Below are positions 24,742-33,502 of a stretch of 64,000 bases of DNA, one piece after another (positions within the stretch are counted from its first letter, which is position 1; each line of letters begins with the position of its first letter). The notes under the pieces are model-generated. The model ran no database searches. It worked only from the letters and a program-made list of their open reading frames with translations, and was not told where the DNA came from. Position numbers and translations under genes: made by a program. Origin of the DNA: Micromonospora saelicesensis (GTDB taxonomy: Bacteria > Actinomycetota > Actinomycetes > Mycobacteriales > Micromonosporaceae); NCBI RefSeq assembly GCF_900091575.1, contig NZ_FMCR01000009.1, positions 186,001 to 250,000 of the forward strand. The letters are read 5' to 3'.

Positions 24742-25155
24742 TCAGCTCGGAGCGTCGGTGAAGATCCACTTGCGGGAGACGAAGAGATTCAGCACCGCCA
24801 GGCCCCCGGTGGTGAGCACCTTCGCGACCAGGTACGGAAGGCCGGCCCAGGTCAACCCCTGCACGAGGGCGACCGTGAGAGCCAGGTTGACGATCACCAG
24901 CAGCAGATACCGCCAGGCCTGACCGCCGACGTCGCCGGTCGAGCCGAACGACCATGCGCGGTTGAGCCCGAAGTTGACCACGAACGCCACGGCGAAGGCG
25001 AGCACCGTGGCGAACGGTAGCCACACCCCCAGCACACCGTGGAACAGGTAGAGCGCGCTGGTGTCGGTGATCGCGCTGAGACCTCCGACGATGAGAAACC
25101 GCACCTCGCTGCGCCGTGTCAGGCCTGCGAACGTCGCCGAGGCCGCCGCCTTCAT
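24742..25155 (-). CDS. GtrA family membrane protein
   Basis: 137 aa, starting MKAAASATFAGLTRRSEV at 25155 with AAGGG 6 nt upstream. There are four TM helices, with the GtrA pattern RFLIVGGLSAITDTSALYLF and NFGLNRAWSFGSTG (a conserved N-W-F motif). GtrA proteins are thought to flip or hold undecaprenyl-phosphate-linked sugars for glycosyltransferases. It is divergent from the sugar-modifying genes that start at 25255 and shares their context, which includes a GT2 at 27863. Confidence 0.88.
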   Translation of the reverse strand: MKAAASATFAGLTRRSEVRFLIVGGLSAITDTSALYLFHGVLGVWLPFATVLAFAVAFVVNFGLNRAWSFGSTGDVGGQAWRYLLLVIVNLALTVALVQGLTWAGLPYLVAKVLTTGGLAVLNLFVSRKWIFTDAPS

Positions 25156-25205
25156 CGCTGACCCTTGGATGCGGACCCGCCATGTGTCGTCACGGTGGAG
25201 CACGC

Positions 25206-25211
25206 TATCGT
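25206..25211 (+). promoter_or_regulatory. Possible -10 box of the amino-sugar operon
   Basis: TATCGT lies 43 nt upstream of the acyltransferase GTG (25255). No -35 could be picked. Confidence 0.35.
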
Positions 25212-25254
25212 CTCCCCGTCCCGCGATCGCCCCGAGACCCCCCGAAGGTGTGCA

Positions 25255-25797
25255 GTGACCGACATGCCGAGCGTCTCCGTCCACCCGACAGCCGAGGTGG
25301 AAGCCGGGGCCGAGATCGGAGCCGGGACTCGGATCTGGCACCTGACGCATGTCCGGTCGACCGCCCGCATCGGCGCCGACTGCACGCTCGGCCGCAACGT
25401 GTTCGTCGATGCCGGGGTCACCATCGGCGACCGCGTCAAGGTGCAGAACAACGTCTCGGTCTACCACGGCGTCACGCTTGAGGACGAGGTGTTCGTCGGC
25501 CCGAGCGCGGTCTTCACCAACGACCTCAACCCGCGCGCCCAGAACCCGGACTGGAAGGTCACGCCGACCCTGGTCCGCACGGGCGCCTCCATCGGCGCCA
25601 ACGCCACGATCGTCTGCGGCACCGAGATCGGGGAGTTCGCCCTCGTGGCCGCGGGCGCGGTCGTCACGCGGGATGTGCAGCCGTACCAACTCGTGGCCGG
25701 CAACCCGGCCCGGCATCTCGGTTGGGTCAACCGCAACGGCGAGGTGGTCGCCCGCGGCGACGAGCAGTTGCCCACCGGCGTACTCGAAGGCCGCTGA
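25255..25797 (+). CDS. Left-handed beta-helix sugar N-acetyltransferase (WbpD-like)
   Basis: 180 aa from GTG 25255 (AAGG 7 nt upstream; ATG 25264 is a shorter option). Hexapeptide repeats fill most of the chain (PTAEVEAGAEIGAGTRIW, GRNVFVDAGVTIGDRVKVQNNVSVYHGVTL, TGASIGANATIVCG). The N-D-L-N/P-R sequence (FTNDLNPRAQN) is a typical WbpD/WlbB feature. These enzymes acetylate the 3-amino group of UDP-2-acetamido-3-amino-2,3-dideoxyglucuronate, or of dTDP-3-amino-hexoses in QdtC/FdtC. First of at least three genes of an amino-sugar operon with aminotransferase and dehydrogenase, so the WbpD assignment is the best guess. Confidence 0.85.
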   Translation: MTDMPSVSVHPTAEVEAGAEIGAGTRIWHLTHVRSTARIGADCTLGRNVFVDAGVTIGDRVKVQNNVSVYHGVTLEDEVFVGPSAVFTNDLNPRAQNPDWKVTPTLVRTGASIGANATIVCGTEIGEFALVAAGAVVTRDVQPYQLVAGNPARHLGWVNRNGEVVARGDEQLPTGVLEGR

Positions 25798-25819
25798 ACC
25801 TCACAGGAGACAACCCCTC

Positions 25820-26920
25820 ATGTCTATTCCCATCACTTCGGTGGTCATCGGCCCCGAGGAAGAGGCCGCGGTCCTGTCGGTTCTGCGGTCCGGCAGGCTG
25901 GCTCAGGGACCGATGGTCGCCGAACTGGAGCGGTCGTTCGCGGAGCTCTGCGGTGTCCCCCACGCCGTGGCAGTCAGCAACGGAACCGTCGCCCTGGTGG
26001 CCGCCCTCGAAGCGCTCGGTCTGCAGCCCGGCGACGAGGTCATCACCACTCCCTTCAGCTTCGCGGCGACCCTGAACGCGATTCTCGAGTCCGGAGCGAC
26101 CGTCCGCTTCGCCGACATCCGTGACGACTTCACCATCGACCCGGACTCGGTCCAGGCGCTGGTCAACGCACGGACCAAGGCCATCCTCCCGGTGCACCTC
26201 TACGGCCTGCCCGCCGACATGACGGCCCTCACCGCGATCGCCGAAACCGCCGGGCTCGCGATCGTCGAGGACGCCGCCCAGGCGCACGGCGCACGCGTCG
26301 GTGACCGGGCGGTCGGCTCGTTCGGCGTCGGCTGCTTCTCCATGTACGCCACGAAGAACCTGCAGTGCGGCGAAGGCGGTCTGATCACCACCTCCGACGA
26401 CGCCATCGCGGACCGGCTTCGGCTGCTGCGCAACCAGGGCATGCGGGTGCGATACCAGTACGAGGCGCCGGGCCACAACTGGCGACTGACCGACCTGCAG
26501 GCGGCCATCGCCGTGCCGCAGGTCGGCCGGCTGGCCGAGACCACGGCTCGCCGGGCCTCGAACGCCGCACGGCTGACCGCCGGCCTCGCCGACCTGCCCG
26601 GGCTGACCACCCCGTCGGTGCCGGCCGGACGCAGCCACGTCTGGCACCAGTACACGGTGCGTATCGGCGCCGACGCGCCACTGAGCCGCGACGACCTCGG
26701 CAAGCGGCTTGATGAGCGGGAGATCGGCTACGGTCTGTACTACCCCCGCCTCATGCACCACTACGACTGCTACGTGGGTCACCCCCAGATCGGCACGGAC
26801 GAGACCCCTCGTGCCCTTCGCGCCGCCGAGGAGGCGCTCTCCCTTCCTGTTCACCAACACCTCGCCGACGACGACGTCGACCAGGTGATCGAGGCCGTAC
26901 GAGGTGCGTTCAATGCCTAA
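25820..26920 (+). CDS. DegT/DnrJ/EryC1/StrS (WbpE-like) sugar aminotransferase
   Basis: 366 aa; ATG 25820 after AGGAGA. The PLP-dependent sugar aminotransferase fold is clear: SNGTVALVAALEALGLQPGDEVITTPFSFAATLNAI at the N-terminus, VEDAAQAHGA (PLP-binding Asp) and SMYATKNLQCGEGGLI with the internal-aldimine Lys near residue 179. It would convert a 3-keto sugar nucleotide to the 3-amino sugar using glutamate. It lies between the acetyltransferase and the dehydrogenase; its stop overlaps the next start by 8 nt. Confidence 0.92.
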   Translation: MSIPITSVVIGPEEEAAVLSVLRSGRLAQGPMVAELERSFAELCGVPHAVAVSNGTVALVAALEALGLQPGDEVITTPFSFAATLNAILESGATVRFADIRDDFTIDPDSVQALVNARTKAILPVHLYGLPADMTALTAIAETAGLAIVEDAAQAHGARVGDRAVGSFGVGCFSMYATKNLQCGEGGLITTSDDAIADRLRLLRNQGMRVRYQYEAPGHNWRLTDLQAAIAVPQVGRLAETTARRASNAARLTAGLADLPGLTTPSVPAGRSHVWHQYTVRIGADAPLSRDDLGKRLDEREIGYGLYYPRLMHHYDCYVGHPQIGTDETPRALRAAEEALSLPVHQHLADDDVDQVIEAVRGAFNA

Positions 26921-27860
26921 TTTGGCGATCATCGGCGCGGGCATCATGGGCGCGAACCACGGTCGCGTGGCCCGCGCCACGCCGGACGTCACCGTCACCT
27001 CCGTCTGCGACCCCGACCCCCAGCGGGCCGCCACCCTGGCCAAGGCCATCGGCGCGGATTACACGACCGACATCGACGAGGCGCTGGCCGGCGTGGACGC
27101 GGCCATCCTGGCGACCCCGAGCGAGACGCACGGCGAGTTGGGCGCGCGCATCCTGCGCAGCGGCCGGGACCTTCTCGTCGAGAAGCCGATCGCGACCTCC
27201 GTCGCCGACGCGCGGCACCTCATCGACCTCGCGGAGAAGCACGATCGCGTGTTGATGGTCGGCCACGTCGAGCGCTTCAACCCGGCGGTCACGGAGCTCC
27301 TCCAACTGGTGGACGACCCGCTGTCGTTGGAGATCACCCGGGTCGGCCCGTTCTCCAACCGTGCCCTCGCCGACGTCCTGCTGGACCTGATGATCCACGA
27401 CGTCGACCTGGCACGGACGGTGGCCGGCTCGGAGATCGTCGCGCACCGCGCGGCGACCCGGATCGTCCGCTCCACCGAGCAGGACCTGGCCTTCGCCCTG
27501 CTCATGTTCGAGAACGGCATGATCGCCAACATCACGGCGAGCCGAGTCAGCCAGAACAAGATCCGCCGCGTCACCCTCACCCAGCGCAACGACTGCGTCA
27601 TCGCCGACCTGCTGCGCCAGCAGGTCGAGGTGCACCGGATCGAGCACTCCGAGTTCCTCTCCGAGGGCGGCGTGCGCTACCGGCAGAGCGGGCGGGTCGA
27701 GATCCCCTTCCTCTCCCAGCACGGCGAACCGCTGATGCACGAGCTGCGGCACTTCGCCGACTGCGTCGTCAACCGTCGCCGGCCCGTGGTCAGCGGCGAG
27801 GACGGCCTTGCCGCGCTCGAGGTGTGCCTCCAGATCCGCGACACCGCCCTGGTCGGCTGA
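26913..27860 (+). CDS. Gfo/Idh/MocA family oxidoreductase (WbpB-like)
   Basis: 315 aa; ATG 26913 with GAGG 8 nt upstream, overlapping the aminotransferase gene by 8 nt. A Rossmann fold is seen at GAGIMGANHG (residues 7-16), and the family's catalytic EKP at about residues 90-92 (LLVEKPIATS), followed by GHVERFNP and the MIHDVDLARTV helix. The WbpB-type enzyme oxidises C3 of a UDP-N-acetylglucosaminuronate with NAD, providing the substrate for the aminotransferase. The partner UDP-GlcNAc 6-dehydrogenase (WbpA) is not in this window. A general sugar dehydrogenase function is the alternative. Confidence 0.9.
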   Translation: MPNLAIIGAGIMGANHGRVARATPDVTVTSVCDPDPQRAATLAKAIGADYTTDIDEALAGVDAAILATPSETHGELGARILRSGRDLLVEKPIATSVADARHLIDLAEKHDRVLMVGHVERFNPAVTELLQLVDDPLSLEITRVGPFSNRALADVLLDLMIHDVDLARTVAGSEIVAHRAATRIVRSTEQDLAFALLMFENGMIANITASRVSQNKIRRVTLTQRNDCVIADLLRQQVEVHRIEHSEFLSEGGVRYRQSGRVEIPFLSQHGEPLMHELRHFADCVVNRRRPVVSGEDGLAALEVCLQIRDTALVG

Positions 27861-27862
27861 GC

Positions 27863-28795
27863 ATGTACAAGGGTCAGAAGATCGCCGCTGTCGTCCCGGC
27901 CTACAACGAGAGCCGGCTGATCGGCAAGACGATCACCACGATGCCCGACTTCGTGGACTTCATCGTGGTGATCAACGACTGCTCCACCGACGACACCTCC
28001 GAGCGGGCTCGCGCGGTGGGTGACCCGCGGGTCGTCGTCATCGACCATGAGAAGAACACCGGCGTCGGTGGTTCGATCATGGACGGGCACGAGCGGGCCC
28101 TCGCCCTGGGCGCCGACATCAACGTCGTGATGGCCGGTGACGCCCAGATGGATCCGGCCTACCTGCCGGCGCTGCTCGACCCGATCTGCGACGACGGCTA
28201 CGAGTTCACCAAGGCGAACCGCTTCTTCTCCCGTACGTCGTTCGCCGACATGCCGGCCGTACGGATGCTGGGGAGCGTCGCCCTGTCGTTCGCGACCAAG
28301 GTCGCCAGCGGCTACTGGAACCTCTTCGACCCGCAGAACGGTTACACCGCGGTGTCCCGCTCGGCCCTGCTGCGGCTCAACGTCGCCGCCGTGGCGCGCG
28401 GCTACGAGTTCGAGAACGACCTCCTGATCTGGCTCAACATCGCCAACGCCCGAGCCAAGGACGTACCGGTCCCCGCCAGCTACGGCGAGGAGGTGTCGAC
28501 GATGCGCATCCACCGGGTGGCCCCCCGCATCGCCAGCCTCCTGTTCCGCGGCTTCTGGCGGCGGATGCTGCTCAAGCACGTGCTCGCCTCGTTCTCCGCC
28601 GTCGCGCTGCTGTTCTTCACCGGCCTGTTCCTCATCCTGTTCGGCTCCGGCTGGGGGATCTGGGTGCTGGCGGAGACCCTCGGCCCACCGGTCGCCACCA
28701 CCGGTAGCGTCCTGCTCTGCGTCGGGCCGCTGCTGACCGGTATCCACATGCTGATCTCCGCGCTCACCCTGGACATCCAGTCGACGCCGGACTGA
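27863..28795 (+). CDS. Glycosyltransferase family 2 with C-terminal TM segments
   Basis: 310 aa; ATG 27863, 3 nt after the previous stop. The N-terminal GT-A domain shows VVPAYNESRLIGKTI, VVINDCSTDDTSERA and the metal-binding DXD-like AGDAQMDP near residue 95, as in polyprenyl-phosphate sugar transferases (DPM1/ArnC-like). Two hydrophobic segments follow residue 235 (ASFSAVALLFFTGLFLILFGSGWGIWVL). It probably loads or transfers the amino sugar made by the upstream enzymes onto a membrane lipid. Confidence 0.9.
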   Translation: MYKGQKIAAVVPAYNESRLIGKTITTMPDFVDFIVVINDCSTDDTSERARAVGDPRVVVIDHEKNTGVGGSIMDGHERALALGADINVVMAGDAQMDPAYLPALLDPICDDGYEFTKANRFFSRTSFADMPAVRMLGSVALSFATKVASGYWNLFDPQNGYTAVSRSALLRLNVAAVARGYEFENDLLIWLNIANARAKDVPVPASYGEEVSTMRIHRVAPRIASLLFRGFWRRMLLKHVLASFSAVALLFFTGLFLILFGSGWGIWVLAETLGPPVATTGSVLLCVGPLLTGIHMLISALTLDIQSTPD

Positions 28796-28852
28796 CCGGT
28801 ACCGCGCCCTGATCCGTTCCACGCCCCCTGAAAGGCAGCGCAGCAAACCGCG

Positions 28853-30406
28853 ATGACCGAACAACCTGCGGCCGGCGACGGCGCCGTCGCCGGCACGCGC
28901 CGGATCTGGATCCTGGCGTTCGTCGGCTTCCTGCTGACCATCGGGGCCTGGTCGGTCGCCGCCCCCTACGACGGCACACCGGACGAGCGGGAGCACATGA
29001 TCCGCGCCGCCGGTGTGGCGGCGGGGGAGATCGCCCCGCCGCCGGCAGCCGCGAAGAAGGGCTCGGGAGCCTTCCAGGACGTGCCCGCCGGCCTGGTCAG
29101 GGAGCAGTGCTGGCAGTTCAAGCCGACCGTCTCCGCCGCCTGCGCGGTCCCACCGGGCAGCGACGACACCCCGGTGCGCGCCGGCACCGGCGCCGGTCGC
29201 TACCACCCCGTCTACTACGCCCTGGTGGGCTGGCCGCTCGACATCTGGCCGGGCTGGTCCGGGGTACTGCTCGCCCGGTTCATCAGCGCTGGCATCGCCG
29301 CGGCGCTGCTGGCCAGCGCATTCGTCGTGGCGGTGAACTGGTCCCGGCGTCGTCTGATGATCGCCGGGCTGCTGGTCGCCGTCACCCCGATGGCCGCCCA
29401 GATGGCCAGCGCCGTCAACCCCAACGGCGTGGAGATCGCCGCCGGCGTGGCGTTCTTCGCGGCCACCATCCCCCTGTTCCTGGACCGCCGGCCGAAGCCG
29501 CACCACGGTCTCCTCATCCTGGCCGGCATCAGCGGCCTGCTGCTCGCGATGCTGCGGCAGACCGGGCCGCTCTGGCTGGCCGCGGCGTTCGTCGCCTTCG
29601 CCTTCCCGTGGCGGCAGAGCAACGTCGGCCGGCTGGTGCGCGAGAAGGCCGTGTGGTGGTGGGTCGGCGGCATCGCCGTCGCGGCCCTCACCGCCGTCGG
29701 CTGGGGCGTCGTGATGAAGTCCTCCGACCTCGGCAAGTACGGCGGCCACGTGTACACCTACGGCCAGGCCGCCCTCGCCGAGGCCGACCGGTGGCGCAGC
29801 TACCTCGACCAGATGGTCGGAGTGACGTCATGGCTGGACACCCGGATGCCCGCGCCGATCTACCTGACCTGGCAGTTCGTCGCCGCGACGCTGTTGATCG
29901 GGGCGTTCGTCTTCGGCCGGTTGGTCGACCGTGGGCGGCTGCTCGTCCTGATCGTCGCCGGCACCGTCGTGCCGTCCCTGATGCAGGTGGCCCTGGTCAA
30001 GCAGACCGGGTTCGTCACCCAGGGCCGCTACATGCTGCCGATGCTCGGCGGGGTGATGCTGTTCGCCGCGTACGTCTGGGAGGAGCGCGGGCTCGACGCG
30101 ACCCGCAGCCGCACCCTGGTCCGCCTCAGCGTCATCCTGCTCCTGCCGATCCAACTCTTCACGCTCATCTTGACGATGGTGCGGTGGCAGGACGGACTGC
30201 CCAAGTACCTGACCTTCCGCACCATCAACCCCTTCGCCGGCGACTGGCACCCGCCACTCGGCTCGATCACGCCCCTGCTGGCGAGCGTGCTCGGTCTGAC
30301 CCTGCTCGGCGTCCTCGCCTGGCGGGTCTCGATGCGCCCGCTGAGCGAGCCCGACGAACCGACGCCAGCGATCGCCGAGCAGACACCGGCGGCGGACCTG
30401 CGCTGA
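28853..30406 (+). CDS. DUF2142 multi-spanning membrane protein (putative glycosyltransferase)
   Basis: 517 aa. An N-terminal TM (RIWILAFVGFLLTIGAWSV) is followed by an extracytoplasmic loop with PYDGTPDEREHMIRAAGVA, the acidic-motif region typical of DUF2142 and GT-C-like proteins, and about ten further TMs. A second loop at about 290-330 (GGHVYTYGQAALAEADRWRSYLDQ) is hydrophilic. DUF2142 proteins are predicted to be polyprenyl-phosphate-sugar-dependent transferases in cell-envelope glycan loci. It lies downstream of the GT2 and amino-sugar genes, which fits an envelope role. Function is by context only. Confidence 0.82.
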   Translation: MTEQPAAGDGAVAGTRRIWILAFVGFLLTIGAWSVAAPYDGTPDEREHMIRAAGVAAGEIAPPPAAAKKGSGAFQDVPAGLVREQCWQFKPTVSAACAVPPGSDDTPVRAGTGAGRYHPVYYALVGWPLDIWPGWSGVLLARFISAGIAAALLASAFVVAVNWSRRRLMIAGLLVAVTPMAAQMASAVNPNGVEIAAGVAFFAATIPLFLDRRPKPHHGLLILAGISGLLLAMLRQTGPLWLAAAFVAFAFPWRQSNVGRLVREKAVWWWVGGIAVAALTAVGWGVVMKSSDLGKYGGHVYTYGQAALAEADRWRSYLDQMVGVTSWLDTRMPAPIYLTWQFVAATLLIGAFVFGRLVDRGRLLVLIVAGTVVPSLMQVALVKQTGFVTQGRYMLPMLGGVMLFAAYVWEERGLDATRSRTLVRLSVILLLPIQLFTLILTMVRWQDGLPKYLTFRTINPFAGDWHPPLGSITPLLASVLGLTLLGVLAWRVSMRPLSEPDEPTPAIAEQTPAADLR

Positions 30407-30458
30407 TCGGCCGACCGGCCGACCACGCCCGGTGCGGGCGTTGCTGTCGGATTCGGAC

Positions 30459-30464
30459 TAGTCT
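30459..30464 (+). promoter_or_regulatory. Possible -10 box of dop
   Basis: TAGTCT lies about 84 nt upstream of the dop ATG; the leader would be near 75 nt. No convincing -35. Confidence 0.35.
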
Positions 30465-30548
30465 GGAGTGCAGGGCCGATCGAGCGGTAACGCGCCGGCC
30501 GGCGGTGGGCGTGGACCGGTACGTCAGCGAGCTGAAGCGGGGCGCGGC

Positions 30549-32066
30549 ATGAGCGTACGGCGAATCATGGGCACCGAGGTCGAGTACGGCATCTCCGTGC
30601 CCGGGCAGGCCGGAGCCAACCCGATGGTCACCTCCTCGCAGGTGGTGAACGCCTACGGGGCACGTCCGGAACTCAACCGGGGCGGCCGGGCCCGGTGGGA
30701 CTACGAGGAAGAGTCGCCGCTGCGCGACGCCCGTGGCTTCACCTACTCCGGTGCCGCGTACGACCCCGCCGAGGCCCTCGCGGACGAAGACCTCGGCCTG
30801 GCCAACGTGATACTCACCAACGGCGCACGCCTCTACGTCGACCACGCCCACCCCGAATACTCCACCCCGGAGGTCACCACCCCCCGGGACATCGTGCGCT
30901 GGGACAAGGCCGGCGAGCGGGTGATGGCCGAGGCGTCCCGCCGGGCCGCCACCATCCCGGGCACCCAGCCGATCCACCTCTACAAGAACAACACCGACAA
31001 CAAGGGCGCCAGCTACGGCGCCCACGAGAACTACCTGATGCGCCGCCAGACGCCATTCGCCGACATCGTGGCGTACCTGACGCCGTTCTTCGTCACCCGG
31101 CAGATCGTCTGCGGCGCCGGCCGGGTCGGCATCGGCCAGGACGGCGGCCAGAGCGGCTTCCAGATCTCCCAACGCGCCGACTTCTTCGAGGTCGAGGTGG
31201 GCCTGGAGACCACCCTCAAGCGCCCGATCATCAACACCCGCGACGAGCCGCACGCCGACGCCGACAAGTACCGCCGGCTGCACGTCATCATCGGCGACGC
31301 CAACCTCTCCGAGATCTCCACCTACCTCAAGGTCGGCACCACCGCCCTGATCCTCACCATGATCGAGGAGAAGGCGCTCGGGGCCGACCTCGGCATCGCC
31401 GACCCGGTCAGCGAGCTACGCGCCGTCAGCCACGACCCCTCCCTGACGCACCGGATGCGACTGCGCGACGGCCGCAAACTCACCGCACTGGACCTGCAGT
31501 GGGCGTACCTGGAGCGAGTCCGGTCCTTTGTCGACGACCGGTACGGCACCGACGCCGACGAGCAGACCATCGACGTGCTCGACCGCTGGGAGAGCGTCCT
31601 GGACCGGCTGGGCCGGGATCCGATGCTCTGCGCCGACGAGTTGGACTGGGTGGCCAAGCTGCGGCTGCTGGAGGGCTACCGGGAGCGGGAGAAGCTCGGT
31701 TGGGGCTCGCACAAGCTCCAGCTTGTCGACCTCCAGTATTCCGACGTCCGGCCGGAGAAGGGCCTCTACCACCGCCTGGTCAGCCGGGGCGCGATGAAGA
31801 CACTGCTCACCGACGACGAGACGCGCAGCGCGATGACCGAGCCGCCGGAGGACACCCGGGCCTACTTCCGGGGTCGCTGCCTCGCCCAGTACGCCTCCGA
31901 GGTGGTCGCCGCGAGCTGGGATTCGGTGATCTTCGACGTGGGCCGTGAGTCGCTGGTCCGGGTCCCGATGATGGAGCCGGAGCGGGGCACCCGCGCGCAC
32001 GTCGGGGCGCTGTTCGACCGCTGTGCCAGCGCCAAGGACCTGCTGGAGACCTTGACCGGGGGCTGA
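30549..32066 (+). CDS. dop: Dop: Pup deamidase/depupylase
   Basis: 505 aa from ATG 30549 (MSVRRIMGTEVEYG). Dop is a PafA-like carboxylate-amine ligase relative that removes Pup from substrates and, in many species, deamidates the C-terminal Gln of Pup. The nucleotide/metal-binding region is seen at MGTEVEYGIS, HAHPEYSTPEVT, HLYKNNTDNKGASYGAHENYL and INTRDEPHADADKYRRLHVIIGDANL. The Dop-specific insert FVEDG-type loop is represented by YDYEEESPLRDARGFT near residue 55. Here Pup ends in Glu, so only the depupylase role is needed. mpa lies upstream but is separated by the amino-sugar cassette. Confidence 0.96.
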   Translation: MSVRRIMGTEVEYGISVPGQAGANPMVTSSQVVNAYGARPELNRGGRARWDYEEESPLRDARGFTYSGAAYDPAEALADEDLGLANVILTNGARLYVDHAHPEYSTPEVTTPRDIVRWDKAGERVMAEASRRAATIPGTQPIHLYKNNTDNKGASYGAHENYLMRRQTPFADIVAYLTPFFVTRQIVCGAGRVGIGQDGGQSGFQISQRADFFEVEVGLETTLKRPIINTRDEPHADADKYRRLHVIIGDANLSEISTYLKVGTTALILTMIEEKALGADLGIADPVSELRAVSHDPSLTHRMRLRDGRKLTALDLQWAYLERVRSFVDDRYGTDADEQTIDVLDRWESVLDRLGRDPMLCADELDWVAKLRLLEGYREREKLGWGSHKLQLVDLQYSDVRPEKGLYHRLVSRGAMKTLLTDDETRSAMTEPPEDTRAYFRGRCLAQYASEVVAASWDSVIFDVGRESLVRVPMMEPERGTRAHVGALFDRCASAKDLLETLTGG

Positions 32067-32101
32067 CGTCCGGGTGCCTCCACCGGGGATCGGCTTGTGG
32101 C

Positions 32102-33394
32102 ATGCTAGGCCGTCCCCAATTCCTCGACCCCCACGGTGATGCGATGCTCCCCTCTGCCCGGCAGGTTGGCCGGCGTGCGGTGACGGCTGTTCCGCTGTCG
32201 AATGCCTACGCCGGGCGCGCCAACAGTTTCGGCTTCCTACGGCTCTGTTTTGCCGTAGCGGTCGTCCTTGCGCACACTGCGGTGATCGGTTACGCCCGAC
32301 CGTTGACCGAGGTGGTCGACGTGGCCGGTCTGGGGGTGGCCGGTTTCTTCGGCATCTCCGGCTTCCTCATTACCCGCAGCGCTCGGCGCGCCAGCCTTCC
32401 CCGCTACCTGTGGCACCGGGCCCTGCGGATCTGGCCGGGTCTCTGGGTGTGTCTGCTGTTCATCAGTTTCGTGGTGGCGCCGATCGTCTGGTACGCCGAA
32501 CGCGGCGATCTGGACGGGCTGTGGCGGCACCCGGCGGGTGTGGTGAACTTCCTGCAGGCCAACTGGTGGGGCGGCTACCGCCAACAGGGCATCATGGACG
32601 TCTTCCGGGACACGCCGTACGGCGACCTGGTGCGTCGCAGCGTCCTCGACGGCTCACTCTGGACGCTCAGCTACGAGATCTTCTGCTACCTGATCGTGGC
32701 TTCGCTGGCCGTGGTGGCCGTGCTGCGCCGCGCCCGCTGGCTGGTGCTCGCGGCCGCTGTTCTCGTCTTCGGTCTGCTGCTCTGGAACCAGTACGAGGCG
32801 CTGCGCTTCGGCGGGTCGACGTACTTCACCAGCGGCAGCATCGGCACGCTGCCGCTGCTGGGCGCACTCAGCAAGATCTGGTTCCTGCGGTTCGGGTTCA
32901 TGTTCCTGGTGGGCGCCGTGGCGGACCTGTACAGCGACAAGCTGCCCATCAGCGACGTCCTCGGCGTGCTCGCCATCGTCGTGACCGGCTGGCAGACCCT
33001 GGAGGGTCACCTGTTCGGCCCGGCGCTGCTCGCCTACGAGTACGCCATCCTCTACCTCGCGGTCCGGTTGCCGCGGCTGCTGCATGTCGTGGGGCAGAAG
33101 AACGACTACTCGTACGGCATCTACATCTACTCCTTCGTCGTGCAGCAGATGCTGGCCTGGCTGGGGGCGGCGGCCTGGGGCTTCGTCGGCTACTTCGCGG
33201 TGGTCATGGTCTTCACCGTCGTGCTGGCGTTCCTGTCCTGGCACCTGGTGGAGAAGCAGGCTCTGCGCTTCAAGGACTGGACGCCCCGCTTCCGCCGCGG
33301 GGCACCACCCGCGGAGGCATCGGGGGAGCGGCAGCCCGAGCCGGAGCGGGTGCCGGTGCCAGCCACGGCCGACGCGTCGGCTCCTCGGGGCTGA
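32102..33394 (+). CDS. Acyltransferase 3 family membrane protein (OafA-like)
   Basis: 430 aa from the first ATG; the start is uncertain, since ATG 32144 and GTG 32180 (416 and 404 aa) are also possible and no SD decides. Ten TM helices are predicted. The acyltransferase-3 signature NSFGFLRLCFAVAVVLAHTAVIG (with the key R and H) is followed by GFFGISGFLITRSARRAS and a C-terminal NDYSYGIYIYSFVVQQML. Such proteins O-acylate envelope polysaccharides, lipids or antibiotics. It lies between dop and pup, likely an insertion of glycan-modification genes into the proteasome locus. Confidence 0.86.
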   Translation: MLGRPQFLDPHGDAMLPSARQVGRRAVTAVPLSNAYAGRANSFGFLRLCFAVAVVLAHTAVIGYARPLTEVVDVAGLGVAGFFGISGFLITRSARRASLPRYLWHRALRIWPGLWVCLLFISFVVAPIVWYAERGDLDGLWRHPAGVVNFLQANWWGGYRQQGIMDVFRDTPYGDLVRRSVLDGSLWTLSYEIFCYLIVASLAVVAVLRRARWLVLAAAVLVFGLLLWNQYEALRFGGSTYFTSGSIGTLPLLGALSKIWFLRFGFMFLVGAVADLYSDKLPISDVLGVLAIVVTGWQTLEGHLFGPALLAYEYAILYLAVRLPRLLHVVGQKNDYSYGIYIYSFVVQQMLAWLGAAAWGFVGYFAVVMVFTVVLAFLSWHLVEKQALRFKDWTPRFRRGAPPAEASGERQPEPERVPVPATADASAPRG

Positions 33395-33466
33395 CCGCTC
33401 CGGCGCGATCCAACGCCCCCGAACCGAACACGGCGGACGTGAGGGCCTTCTGTCGCCTGGGCGGGG

Positions 33467-33472
33467 TAGATT
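33467..33472 (+). promoter_or_regulatory. Possible -10 box of the pup operon
   Basis: TAGATT lies 31 nt upstream of the pup GTG (33503), allowing a leader of about 25 nt with the GGAGGAGG SD. It would drive pup, the HNH gene, prcB and prcA. Confidence 0.4.
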
Positions 33473-33502
33473 TCATGCCAGACGATCGTGGAGGAGGCAG
33501 CA

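Noticed and set aside
33488..33502. Upstream extension of pup to 33488
   Set aside because: It would place the SD GGAGGAGG inside the coding region; the GTG at 33503 has the right spacing and gives the normal Pup length.
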